Shown here one piece after another: positions 57,075 through 64,000 of a stretch of DNA of 64,000 bases (the stretch's first letter is position 1; each line of letters starts with the position of its first letter). Source of the DNA: Mesorhizobium tianshanense (GTDB taxonomy: Bacteria > Pseudomonadota > Alphaproteobacteria > Rhizobiales > Rhizobiaceae); contig NZ_VLKT01000018.1 of assembly GCF_007830515.1 (NCBI RefSeq), positions 62,001-126,000 of the forward strand, read 5' to 3'. The translations under genes and the position numbers were made by a program. The notes below the pieces were generated by a model, which searched no databases, was not told the origin of the DNA, and worked only from the letters and a program-made list of their open reading frames with translations.

Positions 57075-57667
57075 TGGCCGATATTTCGCTGATCGACCGC
57101 CTGCTCGACGTGATCGAGCACGACATCGTGCCGAAAACGGCTGAAGGCGTTGCCCACGGCAACAAGCTGTTCGGCGCGGCGATCCTGCGGAAAGACGACC
57201 GCTCGCTGGTGCTCGCCGAAACCAACAACGAGACGGAGAACCCGCTCTGGCATGGCGAGGTACACTGCCTGAAGCGGTTCTACGAAATGCCGAAGGCCGA
57301 ACGCGTCGACTCCAAGGACGCCCTCTTCCTCGCCACGCACGAACCCTGCTCACTTTGCCTGTCGGCGATCACCTGGACCGGCTTCGACAATTTCTACTAT
57401 CTGTTCAGCCACGAGGATTCGCGCGACAGCTTCGCCATCCCGCACGACCTGAAGATCCTGAAAGAGGTCTTCACCCTCGATCCCGGCGGCTACAATGCCG
57501 AGAACGCCTATTGGAAGAGCTTTTCGATCCACAGGCTGGTGCGGTCTTTGCCCGAGGCCGAGCGCCGGCGGCTGGAAACGCGGATCGGCAAGATCTCCGC
57601 GCGCTACGACGAACTGTCCGGGGCCTATCAGGCGAACAAGGCCGAAAACGACATTCCGCTGAGTTGA
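57071..57667 (+). CDS. Cytidine-deaminase-fold nucleoside/base deaminase
   Basis: A 198-residue zinc hydrolase. WHGEVHCLKRFYEMP near residue 59 supplies the zinc histidine and catalytic glutamate (HGE in place of the commoner HAE), and EPCSLCLSAITW near residue 96 the two zinc cysteines. Such enzymes deaminate bases or nucleosides; the substrate is unknown. It is coupled to allA by ATGA, so a purine-breakdown product is a natural guess, although guaD already covers guanine. The frame also opens at 57023 but the ATG at 57071 is preferred. Confidence 0.85.
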   Translation: MMADISLIDRLLDVIEHDIVPKTAEGVAHGNKLFGAAILRKDDRSLVLAETNNETENPLWHGEVHCLKRFYEMPKAERVDSKDALFLATHEPCSLCLSAITWTGFDNFYYLFSHEDSRDSFAIPHDLKILKEVFTLDPGGYNAENAYWKSFSIHRLVRSLPEAERRRLETRIGKISARYDELSGAYQANKAENDIPLS

Positions 57668-57750
57668 CGCGGATTGACCAGCCGAATTCGTTGGCTGGCC
57701 CACGACGCGGCAGACTTGGGCTCCATCATGCGGTCAGCTAGGAGCCCCGC

Positions 57751-59736
57751 ATGAAAACCGTCACCGAATTTCCTCGCAAGGTCGTCGAATTTCCTGATAT
57801 GGCCATCGTCATGCCGGACGGCTGCCGGCTGTCGGCGCGGGTGTGGATGCCGGAGGACGCCGGCGACGATCCGGTGCCGGCGATCCTCGAACACCTGCCC
57901 TATCGCAAGCGCGACGGCACGATCTTTCGCGATCAGCTGACGCATCCCTATTTCGCCGGCCACGGCTATGCCTCGATCCGCGTCGATATGCGCGGCAATG
58001 GCGATTCCGAAGGGCTGATGGATGACGAATATTCCGAGCAGGAATTGCAGGACGCCTGCGACGTGATCGCCTGGGCGGCGGCGCAGCCCTGGTGCAACGG
58101 CAATGTCGGCATGATGGGCATCTCCTGGGGCGGCTTCAATTGCCTGCAGGTGGCGGCCAAGCGGCCGCCGGCGCTGAAAGCGGTGATCAGCCTGTGCTCG
58201 ACCGTCGACCGCTATGCCGACGACATCCACTACAAGGGCGGCTGCCTGCTGATCGAGAACTTCGGCTGGGCCTCGACCATGCTGTCCTATTCGTCGCGGC
58301 CGCCGGACCCGCTGCTGGCCGGCGACAACAGATGGCGCGACCTGTGGCTGACCCGATTGGAGAACCAGCCTTTCCTGGCGCCGCTGTGGCTCAAGCACCC
58401 GCACCGCGACGCCTACTGGAAGCGCGGCTCTATCTGCGAGGACTATTCCGCCATCCAAGCCGCCGTGCTGTCGATCGGCGGCTGGCATGATGGCTATCGC
58501 AACACCATTTCCCACCTCGTCAGCAATATCGAGGCCCCGGTCAAGGGCATCGTCGGTCCCTGGATTCACAAATACCCGCATTACGCCGCACCCAAGCCCG
58601 CCATCGGTTTCCTGCAGGAAGCCTTGCGCTGGTGGGATCGCTGGCTGAAGGGCATCGATACCGGCGTCGAGGCCGAGCCGGCCTACCGCGCCTATGCGAT
58701 GGACAGCGTGCGCCCGGCGCGCTGGCATCCGGGGCGGCCGGGCCGCTGGGTCGCGGAACAAGAGTGGCCGTCACCGAACATCACGACGCAAGTGATCGAA
58801 CTGATCCCTGAAGGCCGCAAGCCGGCGATCGTCGCTTCGCCGCAAAGCTGCGGCCTTACCGGCGGCGAATATTTTCCCTTCACTTTCGGCCCGGAGCTGC
58901 CGGGCGATCAGCGCCCCGACGATGCACTATCGGTGTGTTTCGACCAGCCGGTGCTAACCGAGGCGATCGACATCGTCGGCGCGCCGGAAGTGCTGGTCAG
59001 GGTTTCGTCGGACCGGCCTCAAGCGAACATCGCGATCCGGCTGTGCGATGTGCACCCCGACGGCGCGTCGGAGCTGATCTCCTACGGCGTGCTCAACCTG
59101 ACGCACCGCACCTCGCACGAATTCCCGCAAGCGCTTGTGCCGGGCGAAACCGTCACCGCCCGGGTCGTGCTCGACCAATGCGCCTATCGCGTGCCGGCCG
59201 GACACCGCCTGCGCATTGCCGTTTCGAACGCCTACTGGCCGATGATCTGGCCATCGCCGGAACCGGTTCGGCTCGAGCTGTCGGCAGCGACGTTGATGGT
59301 GCCGCTGCGCCCGCTTGCGCAAGGCGACGAAGTCACGTTCCCCACGCCCGAGGCAGCCGCGCCCTGGGCAACCGAAACGATCCGCGCCGCCAATTCCGAG
59401 CGTCATGTCGATCGCGACGAAAAGACCGGGACGATCACGCTTTCCATCACCGACGATTTTGGCGAGGTGCGCGATCTGGAGCACGGTCTTGCCAATGGCA
59501 GCATCGCCCGCGAGACATGGGCGATCCATCCTGACAATCCGCTGTCAGCGTCGGGCAAGACGCACTGGACGCAAACGCTGTCGCGAAATGGATGGTCGGT
59601 GCGATCCGAAACGTCAGCCGAAATGCGGTCCGACGCGGAAAACTTCATGGTTAGCGCCAGAATCGAGGCGTATGAAGGCGAAAACCTAGTTTTCGAGCGC
59701 AATTTCGAGGAGATAATCCCGCGCGCGCTGCTTTGA
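57751..59736 (+). CDS. CocE/NonD family hydrolase (Xaa-Pro dipeptidyl-peptidase S15 type)
   Basis: A 661-residue serine hydrolase. The nucleophile motif lies in GMMGISWGGFNCLQVAAKRP near residue 118, MRGNGDSEGLMDDEYSEQEL precedes it, and the C-terminal jelly-roll domain (PAGHRLRIAVSNAYWPMIWP) completes the CocE/NonD form. Known members hydrolyse acyl esters, for example cocaine, or peptide bonds after proline. An AGGAG site precedes the ATG. It is followed by a dipeptide-type ABC importer, so it may process an imported peptide or ester. It is probably cytoplasmic, since no signal peptide was seen. Confidence 0.9.
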   Translation: MKTVTEFPRKVVEFPDMAIVMPDGCRLSARVWMPEDAGDDPVPAILEHLPYRKRDGTIFRDQLTHPYFAGHGYASIRVDMRGNGDSEGLMDDEYSEQELQDACDVIAWAAAQPWCNGNVGMMGISWGGFNCLQVAAKRPPALKAVISLCSTVDRYADDIHYKGGCLLIENFGWASTMLSYSSRPPDPLLAGDNRWRDLWLTRLENQPFLAPLWLKHPHRDAYWKRGSICEDYSAIQAAVLSIGGWHDGYRNTISHLVSNIEAPVKGIVGPWIHKYPHYAAPKPAIGFLQEALRWWDRWLKGIDTGVEAEPAYRAYAMDSVRPARWHPGRPGRWVAEQEWPSPNITTQVIELIPEGRKPAIVASPQSCGLTGGEYFPFTFGPELPGDQRPDDALSVCFDQPVLTEAIDIVGAPEVLVRVSSDRPQANIAIRLCDVHPDGASELISYGVLNLTHRTSHEFPQALVPGETVTARVVLDQCAYRVPAGHRLRIAVSNAYWPMIWPSPEPVRLELSAATLMVPLRPLAQGDEVTFPTPEAAAPWATETIRAANSERHVDRDEKTGTITLSITDDFGEVRDLEHGLANGSIARETWAIHPDNPLSASGKTHWTQTLSRNGWSVRSETSAEMRSDAENFMVSARIEAYEGENLVFERNFEEIIPRALL

Positions 59737-59892
59737 GCGCTTATGGGAATTGGTCCAATTGCGACGTACGATTTACGCCACGGCATGTCGCATTCGGCCT
59801 TGCTTACGGCTTTCCCTTGCGGTCATTATTCTCCTCACAAGAAACGAGAAGAACGGCCACAAGGTCGAACCATACAGAGTGAGGAACTCAAC

Positions 59893-61482
59893 ATGTCAAA
59901 CGAACTGGAATTTCTCAGCCTCCGCGTCGCTTCCGGCAAACTCAGCCGTCGTGATTTTCTCGGCCGGGCGGCAGCGCTCGGCGTCACCGCAACCTTCGCC
60001 AACTCGCTGCTTTCAAGTGCGGCGCGCGCCGCTGGCCCGGTCAAGGGCGGTATACTGAAGGCCGGCCTGGTCGGCGGCGAGTCCACCAACAGCCTCGATC
60101 CGGCCCTGTTCATGACCCAGGTACCGTTCGCCTTCGGCAAGATGTGGGGCGAACTGATCGTCGAGCTTTCCCCGGAGGGCAATCTCGAGAACCGCATCGC
60201 CGAGGAGATCGGCTCGTCTGACGATGCCAAGGTGTGGACGCTGAAGATCCGCGACGGCGTCGAATTCCACAACGGCAAGACGGTGACCGCCGAGGACGTG
60301 GCAGCCACGCTCGAACGCCATTCGGACGAGAAGTCGAAGTCCGGCGCGCTCGGCTACATGAAGGGCATAGAGAGCATCAAGGCCAGCGGCAAGGAAGTGG
60401 TGCTGACGCTGAAGGAACCCAATGCCGACCTGCCCTATCTGCTCAGCGACTACCATTTGATCGTCCAGCCCAATGGCGGCAAGGACGGGGCCGATGCCGG
60501 CATCTCGGCCGGGCCCTACAAGATCACCACCAACGAGCCCGGCGTCCGCCATGGCGGCGAGCGGTTTGCCAATTACTGGCAGGCCGACAAGATGGGCCAC
60601 GCCGACCAGATCGAGATCATCGTCATCAACGACGCCACGGCGCGCACGTCGGCCCTGCAGGGCGGCCAGGTCAACATGATCAACCGCGTCGAGCCGAAGA
60701 TCGTCGATCTGATCAAGCGCCTGCCCGGCGTCACCATCCGCAACCATGCCGGCCCCGGCCACTACGTCTTCATCATGCACTGCAACACGGCGCCGTTCGA
60801 CAACAACGATCTGCGCACGGCGCTGAAGCTGGCGATCAACCGCGAGGAGATGCTCGACAAGATCCTCAGAGGTTACGGCTCGCTCGGCAACGACTTCCCG
60901 ATCAACTCGGCCTATCCGCTGTTTTCCGATGACATCGAGCAGCGCACATACGATCCCGACAAGGCCAAGTTCTACTACAAGAAGTCCGGCCATGACGGCG
61001 CCATCCTGCTCAGGACATCGGATGTTGCCTTCCCCGGCGCCGTCGATGCCGCGCAACTCTTCCAGCAGAGCGCTGCCAAGGCCGGCATCACTCTGGAGGT
61101 CAAGCGCGAACCGGGCGACGGCTACTGGTCGGAAGTCTGGAACAAGCAGCCCTTCTCCGCTTCCTACTGGGGCGGCCGCTCGACGCAGGACCAGATGTAT
61201 TCGACCGCCTATCTGTCGACGGCGGACTGGAACGACACGCGTTTCCTGCGTCCGGATTTCGACAAGATGGTGCTGGCGGCGCGCGCCGAGCTCGACAACG
61301 ACAAGCGCAAGGCGATGTATCGCGACATGGCGATGCTCGTCCGCGACGAGGGCGGCCTGATCCTGCCGATGTTCAACCAGTTCATCGACGCGACGGGTGC
61401 CAAGGTCGCCGGCTGGGTCGACGATCCGCATCAGGAGCTGATGAACGGATACGCTCTGGCAAAGTGCTGGCTCGAAGCCTGA
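59893..61482 (+). CDS. ABC transporter substrate-binding protein (peptide/nickel, family 5)
   Basis: A 529-residue periplasmic receptor. The N-terminal SRRDFLGRAAALG twin-arginine motif and an alanine-rich cleavage region near SSAARAAG mark an exported protein. KVWTLKIRDGVEFHNGKTVT and GPYKITTNEPGVRHGGERFA are family 5 features seen in DppA and OppA. A GAGGA site lies eight bases before the ATG. First of a chain with two permeases and an ATPase, spacing 16, 9 and -1 bases. Confidence 0.93.
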   Translation: MSNELEFLSLRVASGKLSRRDFLGRAAALGVTATFANSLLSSAARAAGPVKGGILKAGLVGGESTNSLDPALFMTQVPFAFGKMWGELIVELSPEGNLENRIAEEIGSSDDAKVWTLKIRDGVEFHNGKTVTAEDVAATLERHSDEKSKSGALGYMKGIESIKASGKEVVLTLKEPNADLPYLLSDYHLIVQPNGGKDGADAGISAGPYKITTNEPGVRHGGERFANYWQADKMGHADQIEIIVINDATARTSALQGGQVNMINRVEPKIVDLIKRLPGVTIRNHAGPGHYVFIMHCNTAPFDNNDLRTALKLAINREEMLDKILRGYGSLGNDFPINSAYPLFSDDIEQRTYDPDKAKFYYKKSGHDGAILLRTSDVAFPGAVDAAQLFQQSAAKAGITLEVKREPGDGYWSEVWNKQPFSASYWGGRSTQDQMYSTAYLSTADWNDTRFLRPDFDKMVLAARAELDNDKRKAMYRDMAMLVRDEGGLILPMFNQFIDATGAKVAGWVDDPHQELMNGYALAKCWLEA

Positions 61483-61498
61483 GCCCGGCCTTGCGGAT

Positions 61499-62458
61499 AT
61501 GTCCTCACCCATCGTGAAACTGGTGGCCCAGCGCATTGCGCTGGGCATCCTCCTGCTGTTGGCCGTATCGGTCCTGATTTTCGCCGGCACCCAGATCCTG
61601 CCCGGCGACGTCGCGCAAGCCATCCTCGGACAGTCGGCGACGCCGGAGTCGCTTGCCAATCTGCGCGAGCAGCTCGGCCTCAACGACCCGGCCTTTATCC
61701 GCTATTTCCGCTGGCTCGGCGGCGTCGTGACCGGCGATCTCGGCACCGCGATGTCGAGCGGACAGGATATTGCGACGTCGATCAAGGGGCGGTTGTGGAA
61801 CACGCTGTTCCTCGCCTTCTGGGCGGCGGCCGTGGCCGTGCCGCTGGCGATCATCCTCGGCTTGATCGCCGTGCGTTACCGCAATGGCTGGGTCGACAAA
61901 CTGATCTCCGGACTGGCGCTCGCCTCGACGTCGTTTCCCGAGTTCTTCATTGGCTACGTGCTCGTCTATTTCTTTGCCGTGAAGTACCAGATCTTCCCCG
62001 GTATCTCGACGGTCTATGACGGAATGCCATTCGGCGAGCGCATGCAGGCGATCATGCTGCCGGCGGCGGCACTGACACTGGTGGTGCTCGCCCACATGAT
62101 GCGCATGACGCGCGCCGCGATCCTAAACGTCATGCAGTCGGCCTATGTCGAGACGGCGGAGCTCAAGGGGCTTTCGGCATTCGCCGTCATTCGCAGGCAC
62201 GCCTTTCCCAATGCGATCGCGCCGATCATCAACGTCGTCATGCTCAACCTCGCCTACCTGATCGTCGGCGTCGTCGTGGTCGAGGTGATCTTCGTCTATC
62301 CGGGCATGGGGCAATATCTGGTCGACCACGTCACCAAGCGCGACGTGCCGGTGGTGCAGGCGGTCGGCCTGATCTTCGCCGCCGTATACATCAGCCTGAA
62401 CATCATTGCGGACATAGCGGCGATTATCGCCAATCCGCGCCTCAGACACCCGAAATAG
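61499..62458 (+). CDS. ABC transporter permease (DppB-like)
   Basis: A 319-residue membrane protein with six helices. ILPGDVAQAILGQSATPESL and LGLNDPAFIRYFRWLGGVVT near the N terminus and VETAELKGLSAFAVIRRHAF with its EAA loop (about residue 220) are typical of the DppB/OppB group. It forms half of the membrane pore for the dipeptide-type importer. It starts 16 bases after the receptor gene. Confidence 0.94.
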   Translation: MSSPIVKLVAQRIALGILLLLAVSVLIFAGTQILPGDVAQAILGQSATPESLANLREQLGLNDPAFIRYFRWLGGVVTGDLGTAMSSGQDIATSIKGRLWNTLFLAFWAAAVAVPLAIILGLIAVRYRNGWVDKLISGLALASTSFPEFFIGYVLVYFFAVKYQIFPGISTVYDGMPFGERMQAIMLPAAALTLVVLAHMMRMTRAAILNVMQSAYVETAELKGLSAFAVIRRHAFPNAIAPIINVVMLNLAYLIVGVVVVEVIFVYPGMGQYLVDHVTKRDVPVVQAVGLIFAAVYISLNIIADIAAIIANPRLRHPK

Positions 62459-62467
62459 GGAGCGGGC

Positions 62468-63292
62468 ATGCTCGACATAAAACGCATCCCCATCCCCGCG
62501 CTGATCGGCCTGGTGCTGACGGCATTGTTCGTGCTGGCGGCGATATTCGCGCCGTGGATCGCGCCATACGGCAATGGCGAGATCGTCGGCGATGTCTGGG
62601 GGCCGATGTCGGCGGCGCACTGGCTGGGCACCGACAATCTGGGCCGCGACCTTCTTTCGCGCATGATCTACGGTGCCCGTATCACCCTGTTCATCGCGGT
62701 GCTGGCCACCGCGCTATCCTTCTCGCTCGGTGCCATCCTCGGTTTCTCGGCGGCGGTTTTCGGCGGCTGGTTCGACACGCTTTTGTCGCGTCTTGTCGAT
62801 CTCCTGATGTCGATCCCGACGCTGATCATGGGCCTCGTCGTGCTCTCGGTGCTGCCGTCCAATCTGGTGACGCTGATCCTGGTGATGGGTATTCTCGATT
62901 CGACCCGCGTCTATCGCCTGTCGCGCGCGGTCGCCGTCGACATCAACGTCATGGATTTCGTCGAGGCGGCCAAGCTGCGCGGCGAGGGCAGCGTGTGGAT
63001 CATCTTCCGCGAGATCCTGCCCAATGCGTTGTCGCCGCTGGTCTCGGAACTCGGCCTCCGCTTCATCTATGCCGTGCTGTTCCTGTCGACGCTGTCCTTC
63101 CTCGGCCTCGGCGTGCAGCCGCCGGACGCCGACTGGGGCGGCATGGTCAAGGAGAACAAGGACGGCATCGTTTTCGGCATCGCGGCCGCACTCATCCCGG
63201 CAGCGGCGATCGCAGCGCTGGCGATCTCGGTCAATCTGGTTGCCGACTGGGTGCTCAACCGCACGACAAGCCTGAAGGGAGGACGAGGGTAA
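62468..63292 (+). CDS. ABC transporter permease (DppC-like)
   Basis: A 274-residue membrane protein. HWLGTDNLGRDLLSRMIYGA near residue 58 is the characteristic DppC/OppC segment; DFVEAAKLRGEGSVWIIFRE is the EAA loop, and FLSTLSFLGLGVQPPDADWG ends the core. A GGGAGCGGGC site precedes the ATG nine bases after the DppB-like gene. Its TAA overlaps the ATPase start as TAATG. Confidence 0.94.
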   Translation: MLDIKRIPIPALIGLVLTALFVLAAIFAPWIAPYGNGEIVGDVWGPMSAAHWLGTDNLGRDLLSRMIYGARITLFIAVLATALSFSLGAILGFSAAVFGGWFDTLLSRLVDLLMSIPTLIMGLVVLSVLPSNLVTLILVMGILDSTRVYRLSRAVAVDINVMDFVEAAKLRGEGSVWIIFREILPNALSPLVSELGLRFIYAVLFLSTLSFLGLGVQPPDADWGGMVKENKDGIVFGIAAALIPAAAIAALAISVNLVADWVLNRTTSLKGGRG

Positions 63293-64000
63293 TGGCTGAC
63301 AAGCAACCGAAGTCCGACATCCTGCTCGACATCCGCAATTTGCGCATCGAGGCGACGGTCTACCCGCCGGGCGAGCCGCCGAAGAATATCACGCTTGTCC
63401 ACGACGTCTCGCTGACGCTCGAGAAGGGCAAGGTGCTCGGCCTGATCGGCGAGTCCGGCGCCGGCAAGTCGACCATCGGCTTGTCTGCGATGGGCTATGG
63501 CCGCGGCGGCGTTCGCATCACCGGCGGCGAGGTCATCCTAAACGGCCGCGACATCCTCAAGGGCGGCAAGGAGGGCTTTCGCAAGTTGCGCGGCCGCGAA
63601 GTCTGCTATGTCGCGCAATCGGCGGCGGCGGCTTTCAACCCGGCGCACAGACTGATGGACCAGGTGGTCGAGGCGACGCTGCTGCACGGCACGGCGACAC
63701 GCGCCGCGGCCGAAAAGCGCGCAGTCGCGCTGTTCAAGAAGCTCAGCTTGCCTAACCCGGAAAGCATCGGCGAACGCTTTCCCCACCAGGTGTCGGGCGG
63801 TCAGCTGCAGCGCGTGATGACGGCGATGGCGCTCTGTTCCGAACCCGACCTGATCGTCTTCGACGAGCCGACCACAGCGCTCGACGTGACGACGCAGATC
63901 GACGTGCTGGCGGCGATCAAGGACGCCATCCGCGACACCCATGTCGCAGCGCTCTACATCACCCACGACCTTGCCGTCGTCGCCCAGGTGTCGGACGAGA
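63292..64000 (+). CDS. ABC transporter ATP-binding protein (DppD-like), C-terminal end missing
   Basis: The frame begins at ATG 63292 and is open to the window end, covering 236 residues. Walker A GESGAGKST (about residue 50), the ABC signature VSGGQLQR, Walker B LIVFDEPTTALD and the switch histidine in ITHDLA are present. Family members of the peptide group often have a C-terminal oligopeptide domain, which would lie beyond the window. It energises the importer of the preceding genes. Confidence 0.95.
   Translation, partial: MADKQPKSDILLDIRNLRIEATVYPPGEPPKNITLVHDVSLTLEKGKVLGLIGESGAGKSTIGLSAMGYGRGGVRITGGEVILNGRDILKGGKEGFRKLRGREVCYVAQSAAAAFNPAHRLMDQVVEATLLHGTATRAAAEKRAVALFKKLSLPNPESIGERFPHQVSGGQLQRVMTAMALCSEPDLIVFDEPTTALDVTTQIDVLAAIKDAIRDTHVAALYITHDLAVVAQVSDE

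Noticed and set aside
60013..61683. Open frame of 556 codons on the minus strand
   Set aside because: Antisense to the ABC receptor, with no ribosome-binding site or recognisable domain.

Overview
The window looks like a chromosomal segment of an alphaproteobacterium of the order Hyphomicrobiales, most likely Mesorhizobium or a close relative. The pointers are high G+C, a split three-gene transhydrogenase (pntA1-pntA2-pntB) next to a tiny aa3-oxidase subunit IV, a fused indolepyruvate ferredoxin oxidoreductase, many ATGA/TGATG stop-start overlaps, and short palindromic repeats of a type I associate with rhizobial genomes. This assignment is by recognition, not by search. No rRNA, tRNA, CRISPR array, integrase, transposase or phage gene was seen.

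Layout. 0-6.4 kb: end of an Ldh-family oxidoreductase, DoxX, an NDUFA9-like Rossmann protein, a cytochrome P450 and gyrB. 6.4-15.2 kb: a membrane-anchored alpha/beta hydrolase, the transhydrogenase operon, CoxIV, a DUF3096 microprotein, a FeeM/LuxI-like N-acyl amino acid synthase and a GGDEF-EAL protein. 15.3-26 kb: indolepyruvate oxidoreductase, a CGNR regulator with a coupled lipoprotein, an orphan LivH permease, and a TRAP transporter (QM on +, P on -) with a frameshifted alcohol dehydrogenase between. 26-33 kb: class-I amidotransferase hydrolase, a LacI regulator with a coupled 2-hydroxyacid dehydrogenase, an EamA exporter, DUF2000, AraC and MarR regulators, and an exported intradiol dioxygenase. 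33-42 kb: a CobW metal GTPase with a WD40 protein, a MarR/membrane protein pair around paired palindromes, a class III aminotransferase with a glutamine synthetase homologue, a UdgX-type uracil-DNA glycosylase, glycerate kinase and UPF0303.

42-57.7 kb is the most coherent module, a purine-to-glyoxylate pathway. Guanine deaminase (guaD) and XdhABC feed urate. Membrane urate hydroxylase (PuuD), HIU hydrolase and a PuuE-UraD fusion give allantoate. A bicupin ureidoglycine aminohydrolase and AllA finish to glyoxylate and urea. Allantoate amidohydrolase, which would link PuuE to the bicupin, is not in the window. Inside the module sit a LysR gene joined to two overlapping luciferase-like flavin monooxygenase genes, and a cytidine-deaminase-fold enzyme coupled to allA. 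57.7-64 kb: a CocE/NonD hydrolase and a dipeptide-type ABC importer that runs off the end.

The best unusual signals are a repeat element translated in frame inside xdhC (51 extra residues), a LacI gene whose only start codon lies in another palindromic repeat, the LysR-LLM-LLM unit in the purine cluster, the FeeM-like synthase, the UdgX homologue, and two clear operator-like palindrome sets (35.9 kb and 54.1 kb).
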